Positions 53,333 to 61,856 of a DNA stretch of 64,000 nt are shown here, piece after piece. The notes under the pieces are model-generated. The model ran no database searches, was not told the DNA's origin, and saw only the letters and a program-made list of their open reading frames with translations. The DNA is from Mucilaginibacter sp. (lineage in GTDB: Bacteria > Bacteroidota > Bacteroidia > Sphingobacteriales > Sphingobacteriaceae), in NCBI RefSeq assembly GCF_025359345.1, contig NZ_JANYGQ010000005.1:62001-126000 (forward strand). The letters are read 5' to 3'. The position numbers were made by a program, and so were the translations under genes. How positions within the stretch are numbered: the first letter of the stretch is position 1; each line of letters opens with the position of its first letter.

Positions 53333-55192
53333 TTATTGTACATAGCCAGACCCATGGCAGGCGCCGCAGGTTTCGGGGACGCGGCGGCTGTTTGCAACCC
53401 TGTTATTGCCATAGTAGGTGTACTCTGTTACGTTATGATATGTTTTGCCGGTGCCGCTGCAAGCACCGCACATACGCCTTATCGGCGATGCCTGGGTTTG
53501 CCCGCCTGATCTTCTTCCGGGGGTTGGTGACGGGTTGTTTGTATATTCCTGTTGGTTTGTACTTGCTTTCATTTTGTCGTACGCAGCCATATATTCCTTT
53601 GAAAGGTAAAACACAGCGGGGCCCAAATCAACATCTTTTGAATATATTTCATTATTCCATTTCGATGCGCTCTTGTTTTTGCCATCATAAGCCGGCCTAA
53701 ATTCACAAACCACAAATTTTTGATAAGTTGGCAGTGCTTTACCTATGCCACCATCTAAATAGCCGTTAAAGATACCTTCAATTTTTTCGTTAAAATCTTT
53801 CGGATAAAAAACGGCACTTGACTCCAGCGTATTATGCGTATAGCTTACCTTGAACTTTCCAAGCTCATAGGTGCCGTCAACAACCGGCCCCTCGCCATCT
53901 ATCAGCATATCACCATCGCCCAAAAACACCTTGTTTTTAAACTTGCCTTCCATAATGCGTATGTGAGGAATGTTGTTGCTGATGGATGCCAAAACCTTGC
54001 GGCCGTGCCCATCGGTACAGTTGCCGGATACGCAACTGTCTGTTGCCAGTTTGGTTACATCATACTCACCATCAAATTTTGGCCCCCAATTTTTCACCGT
54101 GATCATATTATTCGAAACTGTTAAATGCTGCGATTGCAGATAGGTATGCAATGGATGGGTAATTGGATCGTATGCCGGTTTTATGACGCTTGTTTTATCA
54201 AACAGCCCTATTGTAAGCAGGAAGAAATATTCACTGGGATCACCCCGTTCGCTTTTGCGTAGTTGGGCCACTTTAACACCGTCGTAATACAAATATGCCA
54301 AGTTTACAAACATGCTTTCATCGTCGTATTTATCCTCCTTTTTTACCTGTTCAAATTTCCATTTGCTGCCATAGTCGGGCATGTTTACAAATGCCGATAA
54401 AACAACATCTATATCTTCCTTTGGCATCATATAATAGGCCATAAAATAGCTCCTGCCATTTGCTTTACAATAATTTACATAATTGGCCTGTGCATATAGT
54501 TTTGGTGCTGCAGTCACGTTATACATGACTGAATAAAGGCTGCTTTCGTTTTCAGAACCTTTAATAGTTTCAAAATTGGAAGTGGCTTTTGATACGAGGT
54601 CGGCAATAGCACCCTGTATCTCTTTGATTTTCGCGGCTTCGGGACTTGTTGTCTTTACCGGTTCCGTTGCCGCGGCGGTAGTTTTTGCCGGAGCATTCAC
54701 CGTATTGTCAAATAAGCCAATGGAAAACGCAAAAGATTTTGCCGTCAAATCATCCCGAAGTTGACCTACCCTTGCCCCGTTATAATACAGATAGGAGATA
54801 TTTACGGCGTTGCTGTTACCTTTCACCGCTTCTATTTTCCATTTATCTCCCAATTTTGGAATATCCGTTATTGCCGCTTTCGCGACCACTATATCTTTCG
54901 GATCAGTGTAATAAGCCATGTAAAAACTCCGCTTGCTGTTGTTTACATAGGTTATATAATAATTTTGGGCATACATTTTTGGTTCGGCTGTTGCCGTATA
55001 CATAACAAACGTTTCCTCTTTGGTGACCTCGGCGCCGCGCATTCCCTCAAAATTATTTTCTGCTTTTGTTAAAAGATAAACTACAGTGTTTTGTATTTCT
55101 TTTGCCTTTGCCGCATCAGCCACAGGAGTGTTTTGTGCAAAACCGGCGATGGGCAATATTGCCGCCAATAGTTGTAATAACAATTTTTTCAT
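53333..55192 (-). CDS. Secreted duplicated-domain protein with DnaJ-type zinc tail
   Basis: 619-aa protein with a signal peptide ending GFAQ (~20). Two paralogous ~150-aa modules (about residues 24-170 and 185-345) each run from a KIQ/KEIQ helix through YAQ-x-YYITYVN/YAQANYVNYC, a FYMAYY motif and ISYLYYNGARVGQL/LAYLYYDGVKVAQL. A beta-rich third part follows (~350-520). The C-terminus has two CxxCxGxG motifs (CGACSGTG and CGACHGSG), the zinc-binding pattern of DnaJ, after a PGRRSGGQ linker. A DnaJ-type zinc module on an exported protein is unusual. The function is unknown. Confidence 0.85.
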   Translation of the reverse strand: MKKLLLQLLAAILPIAGFAQNTPVADAAKAKEIQNTVVYLLTKAENNFEGMRGAEVTKEETFVMYTATAEPKMYAQNYYITYVNNSKRSFYMAYYTDPKDIVVAKAAITDIPKLGDKWKIEAVKGNSNAVNISYLYYNGARVGQLRDDLTAKSFAFSIGLFDNTVNAPAKTTAAATEPVKTTSPEAAKIKEIQGAIADLVSKATSNFETIKGSENESSLYSVMYNVTAAPKLYAQANYVNYCKANGRSYFMAYYMMPKEDIDVVLSAFVNMPDYGSKWKFEQVKKEDKYDDESMFVNLAYLYYDGVKVAQLRKSERGDPSEYFFLLTIGLFDKTSVIKPAYDPITHPLHTYLQSQHLTVSNNMITVKNWGPKFDGEYDVTKLATDSCVSGNCTDGHGRKVLASISNNIPHIRIMEGKFKNKVFLGDGDMLIDGEGPVVDGTYELGKFKVSYTHNTLESSAVFYPKDFNEKIEGIFNGYLDGGIGKALPTYQKFVVCEFRPAYDGKNKSASKWNNEIYSKDVDLGPAVFYLSKEYMAAYDKMKASTNQQEYTNNPSPTPGRRSGGQTQASPIRRMCGACSGTGKTYHNVTEYTYYGNNRVANSRRVPETCGACHGSGYVQ

Positions 55193-55341
55193 AGCTCTAA
55201 ATTTATTAGGGTAAAAAATTTAAGCGGTTTTTAACCAGCGCACCTATGTTAAACAGTAATAAAAATTTGAATAATCTTTATGTTAAAGATACCCGGACAT
55301 TTTAAGGCTATCAATACCGGCGATTGGGTAGATATTTATAA

Positions 55342-55481
55342 GTAGTAGCCCGGCGGTTCAGCGGTACATTTATCCAAACTTACATTGATTTGGAAATCGC
55401 TTAAAATTAAAACACCTGAAAATGAGCATGTTTCACAGTGTTCCGGGTGTTCCGCGTGTAAAAATGGAACGCTTTGCGGGC
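55342..55481 (+). repeat. Dispersed 'FHSVPGVPRV' repeat, copy 3
   Basis: Core 55402-55481 with upstream similarity to copy 2 from about 55365 (ACATTTATCC...TACATTGATTTG). Within the stem, GTTCC's partner changes AGCGTTCC to AGTGTTCC, leaving a T-G pair with GGAACGCT, so the stem is preserved. The frame reads MSMFHSVPGVPRVKMERF then AGRLFG. Confidence 0.9.
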
Positions 55482-55496
55482 AGATTATTTGGTAAT

Positions 55497-55580
55497 GTCA
55501 GCGGGACGCTGACTGGTTGTTTGGGTTCAAGCGGGACGCGTGAACCGGCGTAGGGAGTGCCACAAGACGTGAGTCTTGCG
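55497..55580. repeat. REP-like hairpins with AGCGGGACGC core
   Basis: GTCAGC-GGGAC-GCTGAC (55497-55513) and GGTTCA-AGCGGGACGCG-TGAACC (about 55525-55547) share the inner GCGGGACGC while their stems differ. A third hairpin, CAAGAC...GTCTTG (55562-55578), matches 44230-44251. Confidence 0.75.
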
Positions 55581-55663
55581 GCAGCGAAAAAGCGGCCGCA
55601 GCGGAAGCGTCAGCGAAAAAGACAATACTCCCGGACGGCGTAAAGCAGAAAAAAACCGATATA

Positions 55664-57217
55664 CTATTTCTTGCTTTTGTTAATGATCTTATAAATGTCC
55701 AGTCTCCGGTCTTTGAGGTTTCTGACCGCTCCGAAGTTATGGAGCTCCTTTAGTAAATCCACATCAACATCGGCAATCAGTGTAGTTTCCGTATTAGGTG
55801 TAGCTTCGGCCTTTATACCATTAGTTGGGAAGGAAAAATCGGAAGGCGTAAAAACTGCCGACTGTGCATATTGTATATCCATGTTATGGACTTTGGGCAG
55901 GTTGCCTACGCTGCCGGCTATGGCCACATAGCACTCATTTTCAATAGCCCTGGCCTGCGCGCAACTCCTAACACGGGTATAGCCGTTTTGAGTGTCAGTC
56001 ATGAAAGGCACAAACAGGATTTGCATACCTTGTTCTGCCAAAAGACGGGGCAGCTCCGGAAACTCCACATCGTAACAAATCAATATCCCAATTTTACCGC
56101 AGTCTGTGTCATAGGTGGCAATTTGATCTCCGCCAACCATTCCCCATGCGCTTTGTTCGGCCGGCGTTAAATGAATTTTCCGGTACATTTCGTACGAACC
56201 GTCCCTGCGGCAAAGGTAGCCCACATTTTGCAGCACCCCATTTTCAAGGTACGGCATGCTGCCGGTTATAATATTAATATTATAACTAATGGCATACTCC
56301 ATAAACTTGTCGCGCAATGGGATGGTAAAATTTGCTATTTCGCGCATTGCCCCGGCTCCGCTTAAGTGGTTATAGGCCGTCATCAACGGCGCATTAAACA
56401 GCTCCGGAAATAACACAAAATCGCTTTGGTAGTCGCTGATCACATCAACGAAAAATTCGATCTGCTCGCATAACGACTCCATGTTTTCGAAAGGCCGCAT
56501 TTGCCATTGAACCAGGCCCAACCGTACAATAGATTTTTTGGAGTTGATATGCGCAGCTTCTTCGTTATAATAAATATTGTTCCATTCAAGCAATGACGCA
56601 TATTCAAGCGACTGCGTATCTCCGGGTAAATAGCCCTTTAATATCTTTCGTACGTGAAAATCATTAGCCAATTGAAATGATAACGTAGGATCGTGGATTT
56701 CTTTACCCTTTACTTTTTCGAGATAGGCTTTAGGTGTAAGCTTATCAGCATAGTCCTTATATTTTGGGATGCGGCCCCCTGCGATTATCGCCCGCAGGTT
56801 ATGCCGTTCGCAAATTTCTTTACGGGCATCATATAACCTCCGCCCGATACGCATGCCCCGGTGGTCGGGATGTACAAAAAAATCAATCCCATATAATACA
56901 TCTCCATCTTCGTCGTGCGTTGAAAAGGTATAGTTGCCGGTTATTTGAGCATAAGTATGGTTATCGCCAAATTTATCGTAATCCACTATCAGCGAGAGGG
57001 CGCAGCCGGCAATGGCACCGTTCACTAAAATACATATCTGGCCTTCAGGAAATATGCTGACAAGTTGGGTAATATGTTCTTCGCCCCAATAGGATGCGCC
57101 TTCCCATTCTGAGTAGGCTTCTATCATTGAAGCTTTCAGGCCCAAATAATCATCCTTGGTGAGGGTACGTAACTCTATTTTAAGATCCTCGTTCTTAACT
57201 TCTTTTTCCATTTTCAT
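55664..57217 (-). CDS. GNAT acetyltransferase / carbon-nitrogen hydrolase fusion
   Basis: 517-aa protein from ATG 57217 (MKMEKEVKNEDL), chosen because AAAGGGAC lies just upstream; the frame extends to a start at 57241. Residues ~15-200 form a GNAT N-acetyltransferase (IDFFVHPDHRGMRIGRRLYD, with the R-G-x-x-IG acetyl-CoA loop). Residues ~225-510 form a nitrilase-superfamily amidohydrolase with catalytic Glu (LFPELFNAP), Lys (YRKIHLTP) and Cys (ILICYDVEFPE). This two-domain enzyme is known across bacteria, but its substrate is not. An acylated amine made by one half may be cut by the other. It is cytoplasmic. Confidence 0.93.
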   Translation of the reverse strand: MKMEKEVKNEDLKIELRTLTKDDYLGLKASMIEAYSEWEGASYWGEEHITQLVSIFPEGQICILVNGAIAGCALSLIVDYDKFGDNHTYAQITGNYTFSTHDEDGDVLYGIDFFVHPDHRGMRIGRRLYDARKEICERHNLRAIIAGGRIPKYKDYADKLTPKAYLEKVKGKEIHDPTLSFQLANDFHVRKILKGYLPGDTQSLEYASLLEWNNIYYNEEAAHINSKKSIVRLGLVQWQMRPFENMESLCEQIEFFVDVISDYQSDFVLFPELFNAPLMTAYNHLSGAGAMREIANFTIPLRDKFMEYAISYNINIITGSMPYLENGVLQNVGYLCRRDGSYEMYRKIHLTPAEQSAWGMVGGDQIATYDTDCGKIGILICYDVEFPELPRLLAEQGMQILFVPFMTDTQNGYTRVRSCAQARAIENECYVAIAGSVGNLPKVHNMDIQYAQSAVFTPSDFSFPTNGIKAEATPNTETTLIADVDVDLLKELHNFGAVRNLKDRRLDIYKIINKSKK

Positions 57218-57271
57218 GATCGTCCCTTTCTGCATCAACAAATGTAAAAACGCAGGTTAGGATTTAAAAGT

Positions 57272-57304
57272 AAAAAAAAAGCATCCCCCCGTTAAGGAGA
57301 ATGC
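57272..57304 (-). terminator. Terminator after cold-shock gene
   Basis: On the minus strand GCATTCTCC (57304-57296) pairs with GGGGGATGC (57289-57281) and is followed by nine T residues (57280-57272). It ends the cold-shock transcript before the GNAT-nitrilase gene. Confidence 0.88.
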
Positions 57305-57325
57305 CCACAATAATTTCTATAGGTA

Positions 57326-57517
57326 TTAAGCTATTTGTACGTTTACTGCGTTAGGTCCCTTACGGCCCTCTTCAACATCAAAGTTAACAACGTTGTTCTC
57401 GCGAATGTTGTCAACCAGGCCGCTGGAATGAACAAAAATTTCGCTTCCGCCATTGCTGGGTGTAATAAATCCGAAACCTTTTGTCTCATTAAAAAATTTT
57501 ACTGTTCCTTGTTGCAT
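57326..57517 (-). CDS. Cold-shock protein (CspA family)
   Basis: 63-aa single cold-shock domain. RNP-1 is KGFGFITP and RNP-2 is EIFVHSSG; the start MQQGTVKFFNETKGFGFI is the standard family start. It binds single-stranded RNA and DNA and melts RNA structure at low temperature. It has its own terminator, and a 5' untranslated region of normal composition. Single csp genes like this are usually strongly regulated; no specific signal was identified here. Confidence 0.97.
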   Translation of the reverse strand: MQQGTVKFFNETKGFGFITPSNGGSEIFVHSSGLVDNIRENNVVNFDVEEGRKGPNAVNVQIA

Positions 57518-58201
57518 TATATAATATATTAATAAGTGTGCAAGGTACGAATAATATATGGGCTATTTTCCTTTTGGTGAAAATATTTAACGGATATTTA
57601 ATACACCTCGGTGGCTGTAATTGAAACTCCGGAATTTAAAACAAATAGTCAACATCAATAATCTGATCCGGGCAGGAATGGCCAAACGCGCCGGGATAAA
57701 CCTCACCTAACCTGGTGCTGGTATCCGGGCAGGCCAAAGAGGTGGGCAATTGCCACGCCTGCTAAGTAGCCATTATGCATGCGCGCTTTCGTCCCCAACA
57801 ACATCCCACTCCATTGATTTGCACGCGTAGGGATTGCTTTCCCGAAACAAATGGGGACAGGCTGTTCCCCGCAATGACACAAAAAGAGAGGCTCCGCTGT
57901 AAATCGCTCGAAATTTAAACACCTGAAAATGAGCATATTTCACAGCGTTCCGGGTGTTCCGCGTGCGAAAAATGGAACGCTTTGCGGGCGTGTAATCTGC
58001 AAGGCACCTCTTGTGTCCGCTACCGGGTAGCCCGTTTTGCCGGCTGATGTTTACTTATCCCGGGCAAATCACCCGGACTTTTACAGGTTTGTTATTTGTC
58101 CCTATCCCCTCCTCAATTTGTCACTTTTACATAGCGTAAAATCCTGGATGTCTTCGATATTTGTATTGTCAATCAAATCAAAACAACTTAAATAAGGTAT
58201 T
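57518..58201. other. 684-bp gap with repeat copy 4
   Basis: The largest gap in the window. It holds the csp promoter, repeat copy 4 (57899-57990), and a stretch (57700-57900) whose minus-strand reading (CHCGEQPVPICFGKAIPTR) resembles a sequence I recall as interspersed in related genomes, so it may be another repeat. No gene is supported. The hydrolase promoter should lie near 58100-58200. Confidence 0.6.
57899..57990 (+). repeat. Dispersed 'FHSVPGVPRV' repeat, copy 4
   Basis: Matches copies 2 and 3 from AAATCGCT through ACACCTGAAAATGAGCAT to GGAACGCTTTGCGGGC. The string after CGTG is GCGAAAAATGG instead of TAAAAATGG, which shifts the frame after PRA (MSIFHSVPGVPRAKNGTL). The stem-loop is intact, so structure survives while the frame does not. 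Confidence 0.88.
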
Positions 58202-59077
58202 ATGAAAAGAGTATTTAAAGGATCTGAAGTCCTGAAACCGGTGTTAATAATTGCAATGCTTTTGTTTACCGTATTCCAGTCGAAAGGGCAACAGGGAAAA
58301 CCTGCCGACAGTGGTTACGTACCTGTCAATGGCACTAAAATTTATTATGAAGTATATGGTGATGGTAAGCCGCTGGTTTTGCTGCATGGCGCTTTTATGA
58401 ACATTGCGATGAACTGGGGGCAATTGATACCCGAATTATCAAAAACAAGAAAAGTTATTGCCATTGAAATGCGGGGCCATGGGCATACTCCGTTTTCGGA
58501 AGGAAAATTAGACCTGGGCACCATGGCAAGTGATGTGGAAGGTGTGATGGATCACTTAAAAGTCGACAGTGCTGATGTTGTGGGCTATAGCATGGGTGGT
58601 TCCATTGCTTACCAATTGACCATAAAAAGCCCTAAACGGGTAAAAAAATTAGTGATCATTTCTTCTACTTATAAAAGTACAGGTTGGGCGCCCGTGGTAG
58701 CTAATGCATTTAAAGGTATGAAGCCGGAAATGTTTGCGAACAGCCCGATGAAAGAGGCATATGATGCTGTGGCGCCTGACAAAACAAAATGGACAAAGTT
58801 TATAGACCAGATGCTTGCTTTTTTAGCGACCCAATTCGACATGGGCGATAGCAATATTGCGAAAATCACCTCGCCGGTATTGATCATCTCGGGCGACAAT
58901 GATGGCCTGGATAAAGTTGAGCTGGCGAAAACCTATCAATTACTGGGAGGCGGCGTATCTGCTGATATGGCACCGATGCCGAAATCGCATTTGGCCGTTG
59001 TTCCTTCGCAGAGTCATGTGGGCCTGATGATGCAAACCAGCATAATACAAGGTTACCTGGATGGCTTTTTAAAGTAA
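58202..59077 (+). CDS. Exported alpha/beta hydrolase
   Basis: 291-aa hydrolase. A signal-like segment (~14-30, ending SKGQQ) precedes the fold. Motifs: LVLLHGAFMN (oxyanion), GYSMGGSIAY (nucleophile Ser ~131), an Asp in LIISGDNDG and a late His in PSQSHVGLM. The order is that of haloperoxidase/esterase-like enzymes; the substrate is unknown. It is probably cotranscribed with the RibD-like gene 52 bp downstream. Confidence 0.9.
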   Translation: MKRVFKGSEVLKPVLIIAMLLFTVFQSKGQQGKPADSGYVPVNGTKIYYEVYGDGKPLVLLHGAFMNIAMNWGQLIPELSKTRKVIAIEMRGHGHTPFSEGKLDLGTMASDVEGVMDHLKVDSADVVGYSMGGSIAYQLTIKSPKRVKKLVIISSTYKSTGWAPVVANAFKGMKPEMFANSPMKEAYDAVAPDKTKWTKFIDQMLAFLATQFDMGDSNIAKITSPVLIISGDNDGLDKVELAKTYQLLGGGVSADMAPMPKSHLAVVPSQSHVGLMMQTSIIQGYLDGFLK

Positions 59078-59129
59078 GTATCACCGTTTATTTGAAGTCG
59101 TAAAATTAGGAACTTTAAAAATCATACCG

Positions 59130-59687
59130 ATGAGAAAAGTAATGTTCGCGATGAATATCAGCATTGACGGCTGTTACGCGCATACCCATTTCACCCCGAA
59201 GGAGGACCTCATGAACTATTTTACCGGGCTCATGCACGATACGGGTGTGATCGTGTATGGCCGTAAAACGTACGAGTTAATGGTTCCTTTTTGGCCGGAA
59301 GTCGCAAAAAAACGGACCGACAGGCCCTGCGATATTGCCTTTGCTGATGCCATGACCCCGATTGAAAAAATTGTCCTTTCGCGCACGCTCAAAACTGCCG
59401 GGGAAAATACAAGAGTAGTCAGCGAAGATCCCGAAGGCCTGATCCGCGAATTAAAACAGCAACCCGGAAAGAAAATCGCCTCCAGCAGCACCAGCCTGCT
59501 CCCGAATATTCTGGAGGCTGGTCTGATAGATGAACTTTATCTGATCGTCCATCCAATCCTGGTGGGAGAAAACAAACGCCTATTTGATAATTTCCTTGCT
59601 CCGGAAAAACTCAACTTTCAGCTGGAGTATACCCAGGTATTTAATTCAGGAGCGATTGCGCTGCATTATCAAAAAGTTGAAGGGTAA
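59130..59687 (+). CDS. Dihydrofolate reductase/RibD-C family protein
   Basis: 185-aa protein of the RibD C-terminal/DHFR-like reductase fold: MFAMNISIDGCYAHTHF, GVIVYGRKTYELMVPFWPEV, then VLSRTLKT and the late GLIDELYLIVHPILVGENKRLFD (given here GLIDELYLIVHPILVGENK). Such stand-alone domains are common and use NADPH, but the substrate is not known; they are not DHFR itself. Same strand as the hydrolase; a paralog lies at 61857. Confidence 0.9.
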   Translation: MRKVMFAMNISIDGCYAHTHFTPKEDLMNYFTGLMHDTGVIVYGRKTYELMVPFWPEVAKKRTDRPCDIAFADAMTPIEKIVLSRTLKTAGENTRVVSEDPEGLIRELKQQPGKKIASSSTSLLPNILEAGLIDELYLIVHPILVGENKRLFDNFLAPEKLNFQLEYTQVFNSGAIALHYQKVEG

Positions 59688-60015
59688 ACTTATTTTGGAC
59701 GGGATTCTACTCAAACCAAAAAGTGTAACATTCTGATTATAAACAAATTACGAAAAAACTACCAAAAAGCATTAATTCTGAAATAATTAATTATCAATCA
59801 CTTACATTTGGACAAAACTCAAACACACTAATAATCAACATGTTCCATAATGTTCAGGGTGTTCCGCAAAAAAATGGAACGCTTTGAAGCCGGTTAAATA
59901 CCTCCATCTATCTCATTTCCTTTCCTCATTTCGCCTACAAAATCCCGCAATACGGCTACAAGTACCCGCCGGCGTCTGCAGACCTTTGCCATATCATTAA
60001 TTAAAACATAAAATC
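59688..60015. other. 328-bp gap with degraded repeat copy 5
   Basis: Holds repeat copy 5 (59821-59889) and an AT-rich promoter region for the SDR gene. No gene. Confidence 0.7.
59821..59889 (+). repeat. Dispersed 'FHSVPGVPRV' repeat, copy 5 (degraded)
   Basis: The least conserved copy: GTTCCGC then AAAAAAATGGAACGCTTTG matches the right half, with TGTTCCATAATGTTCAGGG on the left. The frame is short (MFHNVQGVPQKNGTL, then TGA). Downstream CCGGTTAAATACCTCC resembles the flank of copy 2. Confidence 0.75.
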
Positions 60016-60870
60016 ATGGAACATCAAAATGATAATTCAACTACCGGCAAAGTTTGGTTCATTACGGGCGCTTCGCGCGGTTTCGGCCGCGTTTGGGCTG
60101 AAGCGGCGCTGAAACGCGGCGACAAAGTCGCAGCCACAGCCCGCAAGCTGGACAGCATCGCCGGCCTGAAAGAAATGTATGGCGAGAACGTGCTGCCCCT
60201 GGAACTTGACGTGACTAACCACGACCAGGTAAACTCGGCTGTTACACAGGCGCACGCCCACTTCGGCAGGTTAGATGTGGTGCTTAATAATGCAGGATAT
60301 TCGCTGGTGGGCACCATTGAGGAGGCCAGCGCAGATGAGGTACGGGCGATGTATGAAACCAACGTTTTAGGTCCGGTTGCTGTTATCCAGGAGGCCTTAC
60401 CGCTTTTAAGGAAGCAGGGTTATGGCCATATCCTCGGGACATCCAGCAATCTCGGCCATGTGGTATTACCTGTCATCGGCTATTACTGTTCTTCAAAATG
60501 GGCATTCGAGGCCATACACGAAAGTTTAGCATTAGAAGTTAAAGCCCTCGGAATTAAAGTGACCACTATTGAGCCGGGTGCATATGCAACCGAGTTCGGC
60601 AGCCAGGAATCCTTAAAATTTGCAGCAGGCCTTGATGTTTACGGGGACTATAAAGCGCAATTTTTTAGCGGATTAAGAGGAATGGAAAGAGGCGACCCTA
60701 ATGCCACACCTGAAGCGCTATTTAAAGTAGTTGATGCGGAAAACCCGCCTTTGCGGATTAATTTGGGCAGTAATAATTTGCCGTGGGTGCGCACCGCCTA
60801 TGCCGAAAGGCTGGCGACCTGGGAAGAATGGGATAGTGTTGCCGTAGCAGCGCAAGGCGCTTCAAAGTAA
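60016..60870 (+). CDS. Short-chain dehydrogenase/reductase (SDR)
   Basis: 284-aa classical SDR. Cofactor motif TGASRGFG with WFITGASRGFGRVWAE (residues ~15-30), NNAG (VVLNNAGYSLVG) and the catalytic Y-x-x-x-K in YYCSSKW. It uses NAD(P)H on an unknown alcohol or ketone. Next on the strand come an AraC regulator (61 bp) and a second RibD-like protein, suggesting a small regulated redox cluster. Confidence 0.93.
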   Translation: MEHQNDNSTTGKVWFITGASRGFGRVWAEAALKRGDKVAATARKLDSIAGLKEMYGENVLPLELDVTNHDQVNSAVTQAHAHFGRLDVVLNNAGYSLVGTIEEASADEVRAMYETNVLGPVAVIQEALPLLRKQGYGHILGTSSNLGHVVLPVIGYYCSSKWAFEAIHESLALEVKALGIKVTTIEPGAYATEFGSQESLKFAAGLDVYGDYKAQFFSGLRGMERGDPNATPEALFKVVDAENPPLRINLGSNNLPWVRTAYAERLATWEEWDSVAVAAQGASK

Positions 60871-60931
60871 TCTTTTGGTAAATAAACCAATATAACCGGC
60901 AATGCCGGTTATAATTACTTTAAATTTAAAT

Positions 60932-61855
60932 ATGAAAAAGGAAGAGATAGTGCATGTTAGAATGGAATCGTTATCAGATGTGCACCGGGCGTTTGGTTTG
61001 CCTGCGCCGGCGCACCCGTTAATCAGCCTGATAAACGGTGCAGCTACCCGGGTAGTGCAAAGCAGCCTGCCACGTTCGCACGTACTAAATTTCTATAAAA
61101 TTTCCTATAAACCAAACCTGGCCGGCAGGTTAAAATATGGCCAGGCTTATTATGACTTTAATGAAGGAGGCTTGTTATTTGCAGCGCCTAACCAGGTTAT
61201 TGGCAACCACGCAAACAATGAGGCAGAAGCATGTTCCCAATTTGCCCCGCTGATACATCCCGACTTTTTTGGGAATTATCCGTTAGCAAAAAAAATAAAG
61301 CAATATGGCTTTTTCTCGTACGCAACAAACGAAACATTGCACCTGTCGGACAAAGAAAAGGAAACTATCATTTCTATTTTTAAGATAATTGATGACGAGT
61401 TAAACAGCAGGATAGATGATTTTAGCCAGGATGTAATTATCTCTCAAATAGAACTACTGCTGAACTATGCAAACCGGTTTTACAAGCGCCAGTTTATTAC
61501 CCGCAAGGCAGTAAGCAGCGACCTGCTGCAAAAGCTGGAAGAAATTTTAGACGGATATTTCAATACTGAACAATCATTAAGCCAGGGTATCCCGACCGTT
61601 CAGTATTTAGCGGAAAAGCTGAACATATCGCCGAGTTATTTAAGCGATATGCTGCGTGCGCTCACCGGGCAAAATGCCCAACAGCATATTCACCATAAAT
61701 TAATAGAAAAAGCAAAAGAAAGGTTATCAACCACCAGTTTATCGGTAAGTGAAGTGGCATACGAATTGGGCTTTGAACATCCGCAATCATTTAGTAAATT
61801 GTTCAAAACAAAGACAAACCTTTCTCCATTGGAATTCAGGCGATCTTTTAACTAA
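60932..61855 (+). CDS. AraC-family regulator
   Basis: 307-aa regulator from ATG 60932 (MKKEEIVHVRMESL). The N-terminal ~1-170 is a cupin-like sensor without recognised motifs (LNFYKISYKPNLAGRLKYG), and the C-terminal ~205-303 is an AraC HTH (YLAEKLNISPSYLSDMLRAL, VAYELGFEHPQSFSKLFKTK). It ends 1 bp before the RibD-like start and lies 61 bp after the SDR, so it likely controls the enzymes around it. Confidence 0.92.
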   Translation: MKKEEIVHVRMESLSDVHRAFGLPAPAHPLISLINGAATRVVQSSLPRSHVLNFYKISYKPNLAGRLKYGQAYYDFNEGGLLFAAPNQVIGNHANNEAEACSQFAPLIHPDFFGNYPLAKKIKQYGFFSYATNETLHLSDKEKETIISIFKIIDDELNSRIDDFSQDVIISQIELLLNYANRFYKRQFITRKAVSSDLLQKLEEILDGYFNTEQSLSQGIPTVQYLAEKLNISPSYLSDMLRALTGQNAQQHIHHKLIEKAKERLSTTSLSVSEVAYELGFEHPQSFSKLFKTKTNLSPLEFRRSFN

Positions 61856-61856
61856 T

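Larger units (their letters stand above)
55193..55663. other. 471-bp gap with repeat copy 3 and REP-like hairpins
   Basis: Repeat copy 3 (55342-55481) is followed at once by two hairpins with the shared core AGCGGGACGC (55497-55546) and by a CAAGAC/GTCTTG hairpin (55560-55580). No gene. This is the densest repeat region in the window and lies between a gene's promoter (55192) and another's 3' end (55664). Confidence 0.75.

Noticed and set aside
53201..53509. 102-codon frame beginning with the repeat-encoded head in copy 2
   Set aside because: Past the head it runs antisense through the 3' end of the zinc-tail gene; kept only as evidence for the repeat, not as a gene.
57703..57936. 77-codon minus-strand frame in the 684-bp gap
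   Set aside because: Looks like a chance reading of an interspersed repeat and overlaps repeat copy 4.
50741..57990. Repeat head compared with the ParB site parS (GTTTCAC half)
   Set aside because: The complementary GTGAAAC half is absent, so it is not a parS palindrome.
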